From: Variovorax sp. YR216
GTDB lineage: Bacteria > Pseudomonadota > Gammaproteobacteria > Burkholderiales > Burkholderiaceae_C
Reading direction: 5' to 3'
DNA length: 64,000 bases
Assembly (NCBI RefSeq): GCF_900107745.1
Contig: NZ_FNRO01000005.1
Coordinates: forward strand, 62,001 to 126,000
Below the pieces are notes generated by a model. It did not search any database, was not told the DNA's origin, and worked only from the letters and a program-made list of their open reading frames with translations. Shown in pieces: positions 35,587-42,784 of this stretch (position 1 is its first letter; each line of letters begins with the position of its first letter). The translations under genes and the position numbers were made by a program.

Positions 35587-36240
35587 ATGTCTTTTTCGAT
35601 CTTCAGCAGGTCCGCCATCGCCATGACGCTCGTCGCGCCGGTGCTGCTGGCCGGCTGCAGCGCGCCGCCGCGCAAGCCATCGCCGGAGCCTGTCGTGGTT
35701 CCGGTGCTGCCGCCTCCTCCTCCGCCAATCACGCCGGTGGAGGCGGAACCGGTCGCTCCGGCCACCCAGCCGGGCGGCATCTTCTCGCAACTCACGCAGG
35801 GCCCGGTCGGCGCCATGCTGGCCTACGCGGACAGGATCCGGCCGCTCGGCGCGCCCGAACTCGGGAACGAACTCAACCGCCTGGGCGAACTCGGCGAAAC
35901 GCCCACGACGCAGATGCAGACCGCACTGGTGCTCGCGCAGACCCGCAATCCGGCCGACCTCGCACGCGCGCAGAGCCTGCTGCAGAAGGTGGTCGCGAAT
36001 CCGTCGGCCGAAGCCCAGCCGCTGCAGCCCCTCGCACGCACGCTCGTGGCACGCATCGCGGAACAACGGCGGGTCGAAGAGGATCGAGACAAGCAGGCCC
36101 AGCAGCTGCGCGACGCACAACGGCGCATCGACCAGCTCAACGACCGGATCGAAGCGCTGCGCGCCATCGAACGAAGCTTCGCGCGCCCCAACAACCCGCC
36201 GCCGGCCGCGCCGGCGGCCCATCCGAAACCCGCACAGTGA
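35587..36240 (+). CDS. qseG: QseG-like outer-membrane lipoprotein
   Basis: A 217-residue lipoprotein whose lipobox is LLAGC (Cys at about 24), followed by a Pro/Val-rich stretch and an alpha-helical, coiled-coil-like C-terminal part (QQLRDAQRRIDQLNDRIEAL). Placement between the kinase and the response regulator matches QseG, which in enteric bacteria stimulates the partner kinase from the outer membrane. Sequence identity to the enteric protein cannot be judged here, so the symbol rests mostly on context. The GTG of the next gene overlaps its stop. Confidence 0.7.
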   Translation: MSFSIFSRSAIAMTLVAPVLLAGCSAPPRKPSPEPVVVPVLPPPPPPITPVEAEPVAPATQPGGIFSQLTQGPVGAMLAYADRIRPLGAPELGNELNRLGELGETPTTQMQTALVLAQTRNPADLARAQSLLQKVVANPSAEAQPLQPLARTLVARIAEQRRVEEDRDKQAQQLRDAQRRIDQLNDRIEALRAIERSFARPNNPPPAAPAAHPKPAQ

Positions 36241-37673
36241 ACAGTCCGGCACCGCACTCGTCCACGCAGCCGTCCGCCACCGGGCTCGAAGGATCGCGCG
36301 GCGCCCGCCTCCTGGTCGTCGACGACGATCCGGACATGCTCCGGCTCCTGTCGATGCGCCTGACCGCCGCGGGCTATCAGGTCACGGCCGTGACCTCCGC
36401 CGAATCCGCGCTCACGCAACTGGAGATCGAGCACCCGCAACTCGTGCTGAGCGACGTCCGGCTGCCCGGCCGCGACGGCCTTGCGCTCTTCGACGAAATC
36501 CGCAAGCGCCATCCGACCCTGCCCGTCATCCTGCTGACCGCGCACGGCACGATTCCCGATGCGGTCGAAGCCACTTCGCGCGGCGTCTTTTCCTATCTGA
36601 CCAAGCCCTACGAGGGCCGCGAGCTGCTCGACAAGATCGCGCAGGCACTGGCGCTCGCCGCGCCGACCGAAGCGTCCGGCAAGGGCGGCGACGAAAGCTG
36701 GCGCGCCGAGATCGTGAGCCGCAGCAACCGGATGGCCGAGTTGCTCGCCGAAGCGCGCATGGTCGCCAAGTCCGATGCCAGCGTGCTGCTTCGCGGCGAC
36801 AGCGGCGCGGGCAAGGAACTGCTGGCACGCGCCATCCACCGCGCGAGCGCCCGGGCCTCCAAGCCGTTCGTGGCGGTGAACTGCGGCGCCATCCCGGAAG
36901 CGCTGCTCGAATCCGAGCTCTTCGGCCACGTGAAGGGCGCCTTCACCGACGCGGTGGCCAATCACAAGGGCCTGTTCCAGCAAGCCGACGGCGGCACGCT
37001 GCTGCTCGACGAGATCGGGGACATGCCGCCCGCGCTTCAGGTCAAGCTGCTGCGCGTGCTGCAGGAACGCGCGGTGCGGCCGGTCGGATCGAGCCAGTCC
37101 ATCACGGTCGACGTGCGGATCATCTCCGCCACGCACCGCGACCTCGACGCCGCGATGGAAGCGGGCCAGTTCCGCGAGGACCTGTACTACCGCCTCAATG
37201 TCGTGACACTGAGCCTTCCGCCGCTTTCCGCGCGGCGCGAGGACATTCCGCTCCTGGCCAACCACTTCCTGCAGCGACTGTCGACCAAGTACGGCAAGCG
37301 GCTCTCCGGCTTTGCGCCCGAAGCACTCAAGGCGCTCACCATGGCTTCGTGGCCCGGCAACGTCCGGCAGCTCTTCAATGTGGTCGAGCAGGTGTGCGCG
37401 CTGTCGGGCTCGCCGCTGATTCCGCTGGCGCTGGTCCAGCGTGCGCTTCGGGTTCCCAGTGTGGAGGTGCTCACCTACGCCGAGGCCAAGCAGCGCTTCG
37501 AGCGCGACTACCTGGTCGGCCTGCTCAAGCTGACCGACGGCAACGTGGCCGACGCAGCCCGCCTCGCCGACCGGAACCGGACCGAGTTCTACCGTTTGCT
37601 GCAGAAGCACGAACTGACCCCCGGCCACTTCAAGGCCGACGGTGTGTCGCAGTCCGGCGAGTCAGGTCGCTGA
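36237..37673 (+). CDS. glrR: sigma-54-dependent response regulator of the GlrR/QseF type
   Basis: A 478-residue activator. The receiver domain (LLVVDDDPDM, phospho-acceptor Asp in LSDVRLPG, TAHGT, KPYEG) is followed by an AAA+ domain with Walker A GDSGAGKE and Walker B DEIGDMP, and a C-terminal helix-turn-helix (NVADAARLADRNRTEFYRLL). The sigma-54-contacting loop reads GAFTDA (residues 234-239) instead of GAFTGA. It starts at a GTG overlapping the lipoprotein stop. Immediately downstream are TGTC-N10-GACA sites and a -24/-12 promoter in front of opgH, which it probably controls. Confidence 0.9.
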   Translation: MNSPAPHSSTQPSATGLEGSRGARLLVVDDDPDMLRLLSMRLTAAGYQVTAVTSAESALTQLEIEHPQLVLSDVRLPGRDGLALFDEIRKRHPTLPVILLTAHGTIPDAVEATSRGVFSYLTKPYEGRELLDKIAQALALAAPTEASGKGGDESWRAEIVSRSNRMAELLAEARMVAKSDASVLLRGDSGAGKELLARAIHRASARASKPFVAVNCGAIPEALLESELFGHVKGAFTDAVANHKGLFQQADGGTLLLDEIGDMPPALQVKLLRVLQERAVRPVGSSQSITVDVRIISATHRDLDAAMEAGQFREDLYYRLNVVTLSLPPLSARREDIPLLANHFLQRLSTKYGKRLSGFAPEALKALTMASWPGNVRQLFNVVEQVCALSGSPLIPLALVQRALRVPSVEVLTYAEAKQRFERDYLVGLLKLTDGNVADAARLADRNRTEFYRLLQKHELTPGHFKADGVSQSGESGR

Positions 37674-37682
37674 CCAGCGACA
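37665..37682 (+). promoter_or_regulatory. GlrR-type operator (imperfect)
   Basis: GGTC-N10-GACA, one mismatch to the TGTC-N10-GACA pattern known for GlrR. It overlaps the glrR stop codon. A still weaker site (TGTC-N10-GAGT) lies at 37645-37662. Confidence 0.5.
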
Positions 37683-37731
37683 CCATTAAGCTGTTGATTT
37701 CATTGAAGTTTTACGGTCAGACTCAATGGCT

Positions 37732-37749
37732 TGTCGGGCTTTGACGACA
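37732..37749 (+). promoter_or_regulatory. GlrR-type operator (perfect)
   Basis: Exact TGTC-N10-GACA, extended to the 6+6 palindrome TTGTCG/CGACAA (37731-37750). It lies about 95 bases upstream of the predicted -24 element, a usual distance for a sigma-54 activator. Confidence 0.7.
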
Positions 37750-37843
37750 AATTCGGCAGGTTTGGAGGCCTTCAGGGTCTCGGGCCCTCGCCAGACACCG
37801 AAAAATCAAACTAAGCCTTTGATTTAAAAGAGAAATTTCGAGC

Positions 37844-37858
37844 TGGCACAGGATATGC
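37844..37858 (+). promoter_or_regulatory. sigma-54-type -24/-12 promoter of opgH
   Basis: TGGCAC (37844-37849), 5 bases, then ATGC (37855-37858). The invariant GG and GC are correctly spaced; only one base of the -12 half differs from TTGC. Transcription would begin near 37870, leaving a leader of about 209 bases before opgH. Confidence 0.7.
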
Positions 37859-38078
37859 CCCTGTAAAGGCATGACAGCTCATTCCAGCCCCTCTTTCGCA
37901 CTGCGTCCGCAGCGCGACGGCCTGCGTCAAAAGCAGTTTTCCCTCTCGCGCCCCCGCGCAGCGGGACATTCGCTGGCCGCTCTCGAGGCATCCAGCGGAA
38001 TCGCGCCGGACTGCGTGTTCAAGCGTTTTCCGGCAATCGGCGACACGCCCTCCGTCCAGAAGCAACGATGAGCCGCGG

Positions 38079-40085
38079 ATGAAGCCCAACGAATTCTCCC
38101 AACTGAAGGTATTGACGGACGCGGATTTCTCGCGCCGCGGCCTTCTTCGCGAAGAGCGCCATCCCAACTCGGTGACGGCGCCCCCCATCAACCGTGGCTC
38201 CATGACGCCCCGTCCGTGGCGCGGCTTCTGGAACAGCATCGGCACTGCGCTGCTGGTCAAGCTCGGCGTCGGCAATGCCGCCCAGATGGCCGCCGCGCAG
38301 AGCAAGGCGAACCGCGCGCCCCAGCAACCGTGGCAACGCGCCGCGGCCCAGCGCCGCTTCGCGTTCCTGGCGCTCGCTGTGCTGAGCACCGCCATCGCCT
38401 CGACGCTGTTCGCCCGCGTGCAGCCCGACTACGACAACCTGTGGCTCGAATACAGCCAGATCGCGCTCTACGGCGTGCTCTCCGGCTGGGTCGTGACCGG
38501 CTTCGTGACCGCCCTCATGGGGTTCTATGTCTCGGTGCGCGGCGACAAGCACGCGCTCTCGGCAAAGCAGGTGGCCAACCACCCGATGAACCCCGAGGCG
38601 CGGACGGCGATCATCATGCCGATCTGCAACGAGGATGTGCCGACCGTGTTCGCCGGCTTGCGCGCGACCTGCGAATCGGTCGCCGCCACCGGCCACGCGA
38701 AGCAGTTCGACGTGTTCGTGCTCTCCGACAGCTACACACCCGGGATCGCCGCCGCCGAGCGCAAGGCCTGGGAAGACCTGCGCGCCGCGCTGGCCGACAG
38801 CCCGAACCAGCCGCAGGTCGAGGTCTACTACCGCCTGCGCACCCGCCGCACGCACCGCAAGGCCGGCAACGTGGCCGACTTCTGCCGCCGCTGGGGCAAG
38901 GACTACCGCTACATGGTCGTGCTCGACGCCGACAGCGTCATGAGCGGCGACTGCCTGACCTCGATGGTCAAGCTGATGGAAGCCAACCCCACGGCCGGCA
39001 TCATCCAGACCGCGACGCAGGCCATCGGCCACGTCACGCTGCATGCCCGCGCGCAGCAGTTCGCCTCGCGCATGACGGGCCGGCTGTTCACGCTCGGCAT
39101 GCAGTTCTGGCAGCTCGGCGAATCGCACTACTGGGGCCACAACGCGATCATCCGCGTCCAGCCTTTCATGGAGCACTGCGCGCTCGCGCCCATCAAGGGC
39201 AAGGGCGGCATGTCGGGCGGCATCATGTCGCACGACTTCGTCGAAGCCGCGCTGATGCGCCGCGCCGGCTACCACGTGTGGCTGGTGGCCGACCTGGTCG
39301 GCAGCTACGAGCAGCAGCCGCCGGACCTCTTGGCCGAACTCCAGCGCGACCGCCGCTGGTGCCAGGGCAACCTGCAGAACGCGCGCCTGATGGCGGAGCC
39401 GGGCCTGCACCCGGTCCACCGCGCGATGTTCGTGACGGGCACGATGGCCTATGCGTCGGCGCCGCTCTGGCTCGCCTTCTTGACGCTGGGCACCGCGCTG
39501 TGGCTCACCGGCTCGAGCGTGGTCGAGCACTGGCTCGCCATGCCGATGGAGCTGGCCGGCCTCTGGGTGTGGACGCTCTGCCTGCTGTTCCTGCCCCGCG
39601 TGCTTGGCGTGGTGGCCGTGGTGCTGCGCAATGAGCAGCGCCAGTTCGGTGGCATCGGCGGCCTGCTCAAGAGCGCCGCGCTCGAAAGCGCCTTGGCGAT
39701 CGTCCAGGCCCCGGTCCGCATGCTGGCCCACTCGCTCTTCGTGGTGGTGGCGCTCACGGGCATCAAGCTCGACTGGAAGTCGCCTCCGCGGGAAGCCGCT
39801 GCCGTGCCGTGGGGCATCGCCGTCCGGCAACTGGCCCCGATGACGCTGGTGATCGCCGCGCTCGCCGTCGGTGTGGCACTGATCGACGCCAGCGCGTTGA
39901 CCTGGCTGATGCCGGTTGGCCTGCCGCTGCTGCTGGCGATCCCGCTCACGGTGCTGACCAGCCAGATCGCCCTGGGCAACTCGCTGCGCGATCGCGGCTT
40001 CCTGCTGATTCCCGAGGAATCGCGCTCGCCGGCGGTGCTGCGCCGCGCATGGATGCACGCAGTGCGACTGGCACGCGCCGCCTGA
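38079..40085 (+). CDS. opgH: osmoregulated periplasmic glucan glucosyltransferase
   Basis: A 668-residue inner-membrane glucosyltransferase (OpgH/MdoH) that polymerises UDP-glucose into the beta-glucan backbone of osmoregulated periplasmic glucans and extrudes it. Two helices near 95-115 and 130-155 precede the cytoplasmic GT2 domain, with FVLSDSYTP, VVLDADSVM, SHDFVEAALM and QRDRRWCQGN as the D,D,D,QxxRW residues. Several more helices follow. Its usual partner opgG is not adjacent. The ATG is preceded by only a weak GAG-type site. A sigma-54 promoter controls the region, and a strong terminator follows. Confidence 0.93.
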   Translation: MKPNEFSQLKVLTDADFSRRGLLREERHPNSVTAPPINRGSMTPRPWRGFWNSIGTALLVKLGVGNAAQMAAAQSKANRAPQQPWQRAAAQRRFAFLALAVLSTAIASTLFARVQPDYDNLWLEYSQIALYGVLSGWVVTGFVTALMGFYVSVRGDKHALSAKQVANHPMNPEARTAIIMPICNEDVPTVFAGLRATCESVAATGHAKQFDVFVLSDSYTPGIAAAERKAWEDLRAALADSPNQPQVEVYYRLRTRRTHRKAGNVADFCRRWGKDYRYMVVLDADSVMSGDCLTSMVKLMEANPTAGIIQTATQAIGHVTLHARAQQFASRMTGRLFTLGMQFWQLGESHYWGHNAIIRVQPFMEHCALAPIKGKGGMSGGIMSHDFVEAALMRRAGYHVWLVADLVGSYEQQPPDLLAELQRDRRWCQGNLQNARLMAEPGLHPVHRAMFVTGTMAYASAPLWLAFLTLGTALWLTGSSVVEHWLAMPMELAGLWVWTLCLLFLPRVLGVVAVVLRNEQRQFGGIGGLLKSAALESALAIVQAPVRMLAHSLFVVVALTGIKLDWKSPPREAAAVPWGIAVRQLAPMTLVIAALAVGVALIDASALTWLMPVGLPLLLAIPLTVLTSQIALGNSLRDRGFLLIPEESRSPAVLRRAWMHAVRLARAA

Positions 40086-40104
40086 GCCAACTCGCCGGAA
40101 ACAA

Positions 40105-40132
40105 GAAAGCCCGCATTTGCGGGCTTTTTCTT
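40105..40132 (+). terminator. intrinsic terminator after opgH
   Basis: Stem AAAGCCCGC / GCGGGCTTT with a 4-base loop, followed by a T-rich run. Its A-rich flank lets it act in either direction. Confidence 0.9.
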
Positions 40133-40137
40133 TTCCA

Positions 40138-40233
40138 GGAATACCGCGGAACCGGCTCCGCCGGGCCGCTGGTATTGCCCCCGGAAGGGGGTGCCCGAGC
40201 CACACGAAGTGGGCGAGGCTGGGGGCGAGCTAA
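40138..40233 (-). repeat. dispersed repeat, copy E4
   Basis: Read on the minus strand it begins TAGCTCGCCCCCAGCC, where TAG is the ffh stop codon, then CACTTCGTGT, a CCCCC/GGGGG hairpin, GGCCCGGCGGAGCCGGTT and CCGCGG. It fills the space between opgH and ffh. Confidence 0.85.
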
Positions 40234-41600
40234 AACCTTCCACCCATGCCGGGCAGGCCCTTCATGCCGCCCATGCGCTTCATCATCTTCATGAGGCCGC
40301 CGCCCTTCATCTTCTTCATCATTCCCTGCATCTGCTCGAACTCGTTGAGCAGGCGGTTCACTTCCTGAACCTGCACGCCGGCGCCGGCCGCGATGCGGCG
40401 CTTGCGCGTGGCCTTGAGCAACTCGGGCTTGCGGCGCTCCAGCGGGGTCATGCTGTTGATGATCCCCTCCTTGCGTCGGATGTCGCGTTCGGCGCGGGCC
40501 ATGTCGGCATCTGTGGCCTTGGCGGCAAGCTGCGTGGGCAGCTTGTCCATGATGCTGGAGAGGCCGCCCATCTGCTTCATCTGCTGGAGCTGCGAAAGGA
40601 AGTCATTGAGGTCGAAGCCCGCGCCGCTCTTGACCTTGGCCGCCAGCTTCTGGGCCGCCGCCACATCGACGCCGGCCGTAACCTGCTCGACCAGCGCGAC
40701 GATGTCGCCCATGCCGAGAATGCGGCCCGCGTGGCGCTCGGCGTCGAAGACTTCGAGCCCGTCGATCTTCTCGCTGACACCTGCGAACTTGATCGGCACG
40801 CCGGTCACCTGCCGCACGGAAAGTGCCGCGCCGCCGCGCGAATCGCCGTCGGTCTTGGTCAGGATGATGCCGGTCAGCGGCAGCGCCTCCTTGAAGGCAC
40901 GGGCGGTGTTGATCGCGTCTTGGCCCTGCATCGCGTCGACCACGAACAGGGTTTCGACCGGGTTCAGCGCGGCGTGCAGTTCCTTGATTTCCTGCATGAG
41001 CACTTCGTCGATCGCGAGCCGGCCGGCAGTGTCGACCAGCAGCACGTCGAAGAAATGGCGGCGCGCGTGGTCGAGCGCCGCGCGTGCGATGTCCAGCGGC
41101 TTCTGGTCCGGCGTGCTCGGGAACCATTCGGCGCCGGCCTGCTTCGTCACCGTCTTGAGCTGCTCGATCGCGGCCGGGCGGTAGACGTCGCCCGAGACGG
41201 TCAGCACCTTCTTCTTGCGCTTCTCGATGAGGTGCTTCGCAAGCTTGGCGGTGGTCGTGGTCTTGCCCGCGCCCTGCAGGCCGGCCATCAGGATCACCGC
41301 CGGCGGCTGCGCAGCCAGATTGATATCGGCCACGCCCTCGCCCATCGTGGCGGCGAGTTCGCGATTGACGATGCCGACCAGTGCCTGCCCGGGCTTGAGC
41401 GAACCGAGCACCTCCTGGCCCATCGCCTTTTCCTTGACGCGGGCGACGAAGTCGCGCACGACGGGCAGCGCCACGTCGGCCTCGAGCAGCGCCATGCGCA
41501 CTTCGCGCAGCATGTCCTGCACGTTGCTTTCGGTGATGCGCGCCTGCCCGCTGACATGCTTGACGAGGCGGGAGAACTTTTCAGAGAGGGCAGTAGCCAT
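40230..41600 (-). CDS. ffh: signal recognition particle protein Ffh
   Basis: A 456-residue SRP GTPase that binds signal sequences and 4.5S RNA and targets membrane proteins to FtsY/SecYEG. An N domain (ALLEADVALPVV) comes first, then the G domain with GLQGAGKTTT, DTAGR and TKTDGDSRGG, and a Met-rich M domain with RRKEGIINSMTPLERRKPELL and KMMKRMGGMKG at the end. Full length and intact. The start at 41600 gives the family's N-terminus. Its stop codon lies at the edge of a repeat copy, and its promoter region overlaps another. Confidence 0.97.
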   Translation of the reverse strand: MATALSEKFSRLVKHVSGQARITESNVQDMLREVRMALLEADVALPVVRDFVARVKEKAMGQEVLGSLKPGQALVGIVNRELAATMGEGVADINLAAQPPAVILMAGLQGAGKTTTTAKLAKHLIEKRKKKVLTVSGDVYRPAAIEQLKTVTKQAGAEWFPSTPDQKPLDIARAALDHARRHFFDVLLVDTAGRLAIDEVLMQEIKELHAALNPVETLFVVDAMQGQDAINTARAFKEALPLTGIILTKTDGDSRGGAALSVRQVTGVPIKFAGVSEKIDGLEVFDAERHAGRILGMGDIVALVEQVTAGVDVAAAQKLAAKVKSGAGFDLNDFLSQLQQMKQMGGLSSIMDKLPTQLAAKATDADMARAERDIRRKEGIINSMTPLERRKPELLKATRKRRIAAGAGVQVQEVNRLLNEFEQMQGMMKKMKGGGLMKMMKRMGGMKGLPGMGGRF

Positions 41601-41628
41601 GAGAGGTACCTGTTTGAAAGCCGAGAAA

Positions 41629-41724
41629 CACCGCGGAACCGGCTCTGCCGGGCCGCCGGTGTTGCCCCCCGCTAGGGGGGTGTCAGAGCCACACGAAGTG
41701 GGCGAGGCTGGGGGGCGAGCTAAA
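41629..41724 (-). repeat. dispersed repeat, copy E5 (in a divergent promoter region)
   Basis: Nearly the whole 132-base gap between ffh and the divergent ccsA-like gene. It has the same order as the other copies; the end reading toward ccsA is GGGGGCGAGC, directly followed by the TAAACT hexamer 6 bases before the ccsA ATG. Confidence 0.85.
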
Positions 41725-41732
41725 CTCGATCA
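41721..41732 (+). promoter_or_regulatory. leaderless-type -10 before the ccsA-like gene
   Basis: TAAACT (41721-41726), 6 bases, ATG at 41733. The hexamer begins inside the end of repeat E5. No good -35 is visible within the repeat. Confidence 0.45.
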
Positions 41733-42542
41733 ATGATTTTAGCGATCCCCTCCCCACTCGGCGTGGCACTGGGCATCGCCACCGCCGTCGCCTATGGCAT
41801 CACGGCCGCAGCGTCTTCCTGGCTCAGTCGGGCGTCCACCCAGTGGATGTTGGCGCTGGCTTGGCTGCTGCACGGCTGCACCCTTGCCGATGGACTGACC
41901 GGCGGCGTGCCGCGGTTCGGCTGGGCGCCGGCGATCTCCATGACGGCATGGCTGGTGCTCACGGTGTACGCCGTCGAAAGCCGCCTGTATCCGCAACTCA
42001 AGGTTCGGCGCGCGCTGGCCGTCCTGGGCGCGATCGCCGTCCTGCTGGCGGTGCTCTTTCCGGGGACGCCGCTGCATGTGGCGGCTTCGCCCTGGCTGCC
42101 GCTGCATCTGGCGCTCGGCATCGCCTCCTACGGGCTCTTCGGCGCCGCGGTGATCCACGCCTGGCTCATGACGCGCGCCGAGCGGCAGATCCGCCTGGCG
42201 GCCGAAACGCAGAGCGGAGTGCCGCTGCTCACGATGGAGCGGCTGACCTTCCGCTTCGTCGCTGCCGGCTTCGTGCTGCTGTCGGCCACGCTGCTCGCGG
42301 GCATCCTCTTCAGCGAGACGCTCTACGGCGCCGCCGTCCGCGCGTGGAAGTGGGACCACAAGACCGTGTTCTCGATCCTCGCGTGGGCCACCTTCGCCGT
42401 GTTGCTGATCGGCCGCGCGCGTTTCGGCTGGCGCGGCCGCACCGCGCGGCGCGTCCTGTACGCGGGATCGGCATTGCTGCTGCTCGCCTATGTGGGATCG
42501 CGCTTCGTCCTCGAGGTCGTCCTGTCTCGCACGCCTGCATGA
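41733..42542 (+). CDS. CcsA/YpjD-family cytochrome c assembly-type membrane protein
   Basis: A 269-residue membrane protein with about eight predicted helices. It resembles the CcsA/YpjD (CorE-like) proteins related to cytochrome c haem handling. Conserved-type features include HGCTL near residue 48, a membrane-embedded His in PLHLALGIASYGLF and WKWDHKTVFSILAW near 205. The precise role of the YpjD branch is not established. It starts at an ATG 6 bases after TAAACT, and its stop overlaps the next gene (ATGA). The order ffh, ccsA-like, zinc-ribbon, pilS, pilR, ampD is a usual block in the Comamonadaceae. Confidence 0.85.
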   Translation: MILAIPSPLGVALGIATAVAYGITAAASSWLSRASTQWMLALAWLLHGCTLADGLTGGVPRFGWAPAISMTAWLVLTVYAVESRLYPQLKVRRALAVLGAIAVLLAVLFPGTPLHVAASPWLPLHLALGIASYGLFGAAVIHAWLMTRAERQIRLAAETQSGVPLLTMERLTFRFVAAGFVLLSATLLAGILFSETLYGAAVRAWKWDHKTVFSILAWATFAVLLIGRARFGWRGRTARRVLYAGSALLLLAYVGSRFVLEVVLSRTPA

Positions 42543-42784
42543 AATACCTCCTGGTCCTGGCCGTCGTCTTCATCGCCATCTGGTTCTGGCGCAAGGGCCG
42601 GCAGGAAGAGTTGCGCTCGCGCCCGCCGCCACCGCCCGCCCAGCCCGCCGTGGGCGCGCCGAAGGAAATGGTCCGCTGCGCACATTGCGGATTGCACCTG
42701 CCGGCGACGGACGCCGTGCGCGGCAACGCCGGCCGGATCTACTGCAGCGCGGCCCACCGCAAGACCGCCGAAGAGCAGGGATGA
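42539..42784 (+). CDS. PP0621-type small zinc-ribbon-like protein
   Basis: An 81-residue protein: an N-terminal hydrophobic helix (residues 3-17), a Pro-rich linker and a C-terminal metal-site-like segment with MVRCAHCGLHLP and IYCSAAHR (Cys-x2-Cys ... Cys-x3-His). This matches the PP0621 family, whose function is unknown. Both ends overlap neighbours: its ATG overlaps the ccsA-like stop, and its stop overlaps the pilS start, so it is translated within the operon. Confidence 0.85.
   Translation: MKYLLVLAVVFIAIWFWRKGRQEELRSRPPPPPAQPAVGAPKEMVRCAHCGLHLPATDAVRGNAGRIYCSAAHRKTAEEQG

Larger units (their letters stand above)
37674..38078. other. regulatory region and long leader between glrR and opgH
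   Basis: 405 bases. The first half is AT-rich and contains the GlrR-type operators and the -24/-12 promoter. From about 37870 the sequence is GC-rich and would be transcribed as a leader. A 66-codon frame (37871-38071) starts at the predicted transcription start with no ribosome-binding site and no recognisable motif; I do not call it. A small regulatory RNA here is possible, but no terminator is visible before opgH. Confidence 0.55.

Noticed and set aside
37871..38071. 66-codon frame in the opgH leader
   Set aside because: Starts at the predicted transcription start without a ribosome-binding site and shows no conserved features; noted only as part of the leader.
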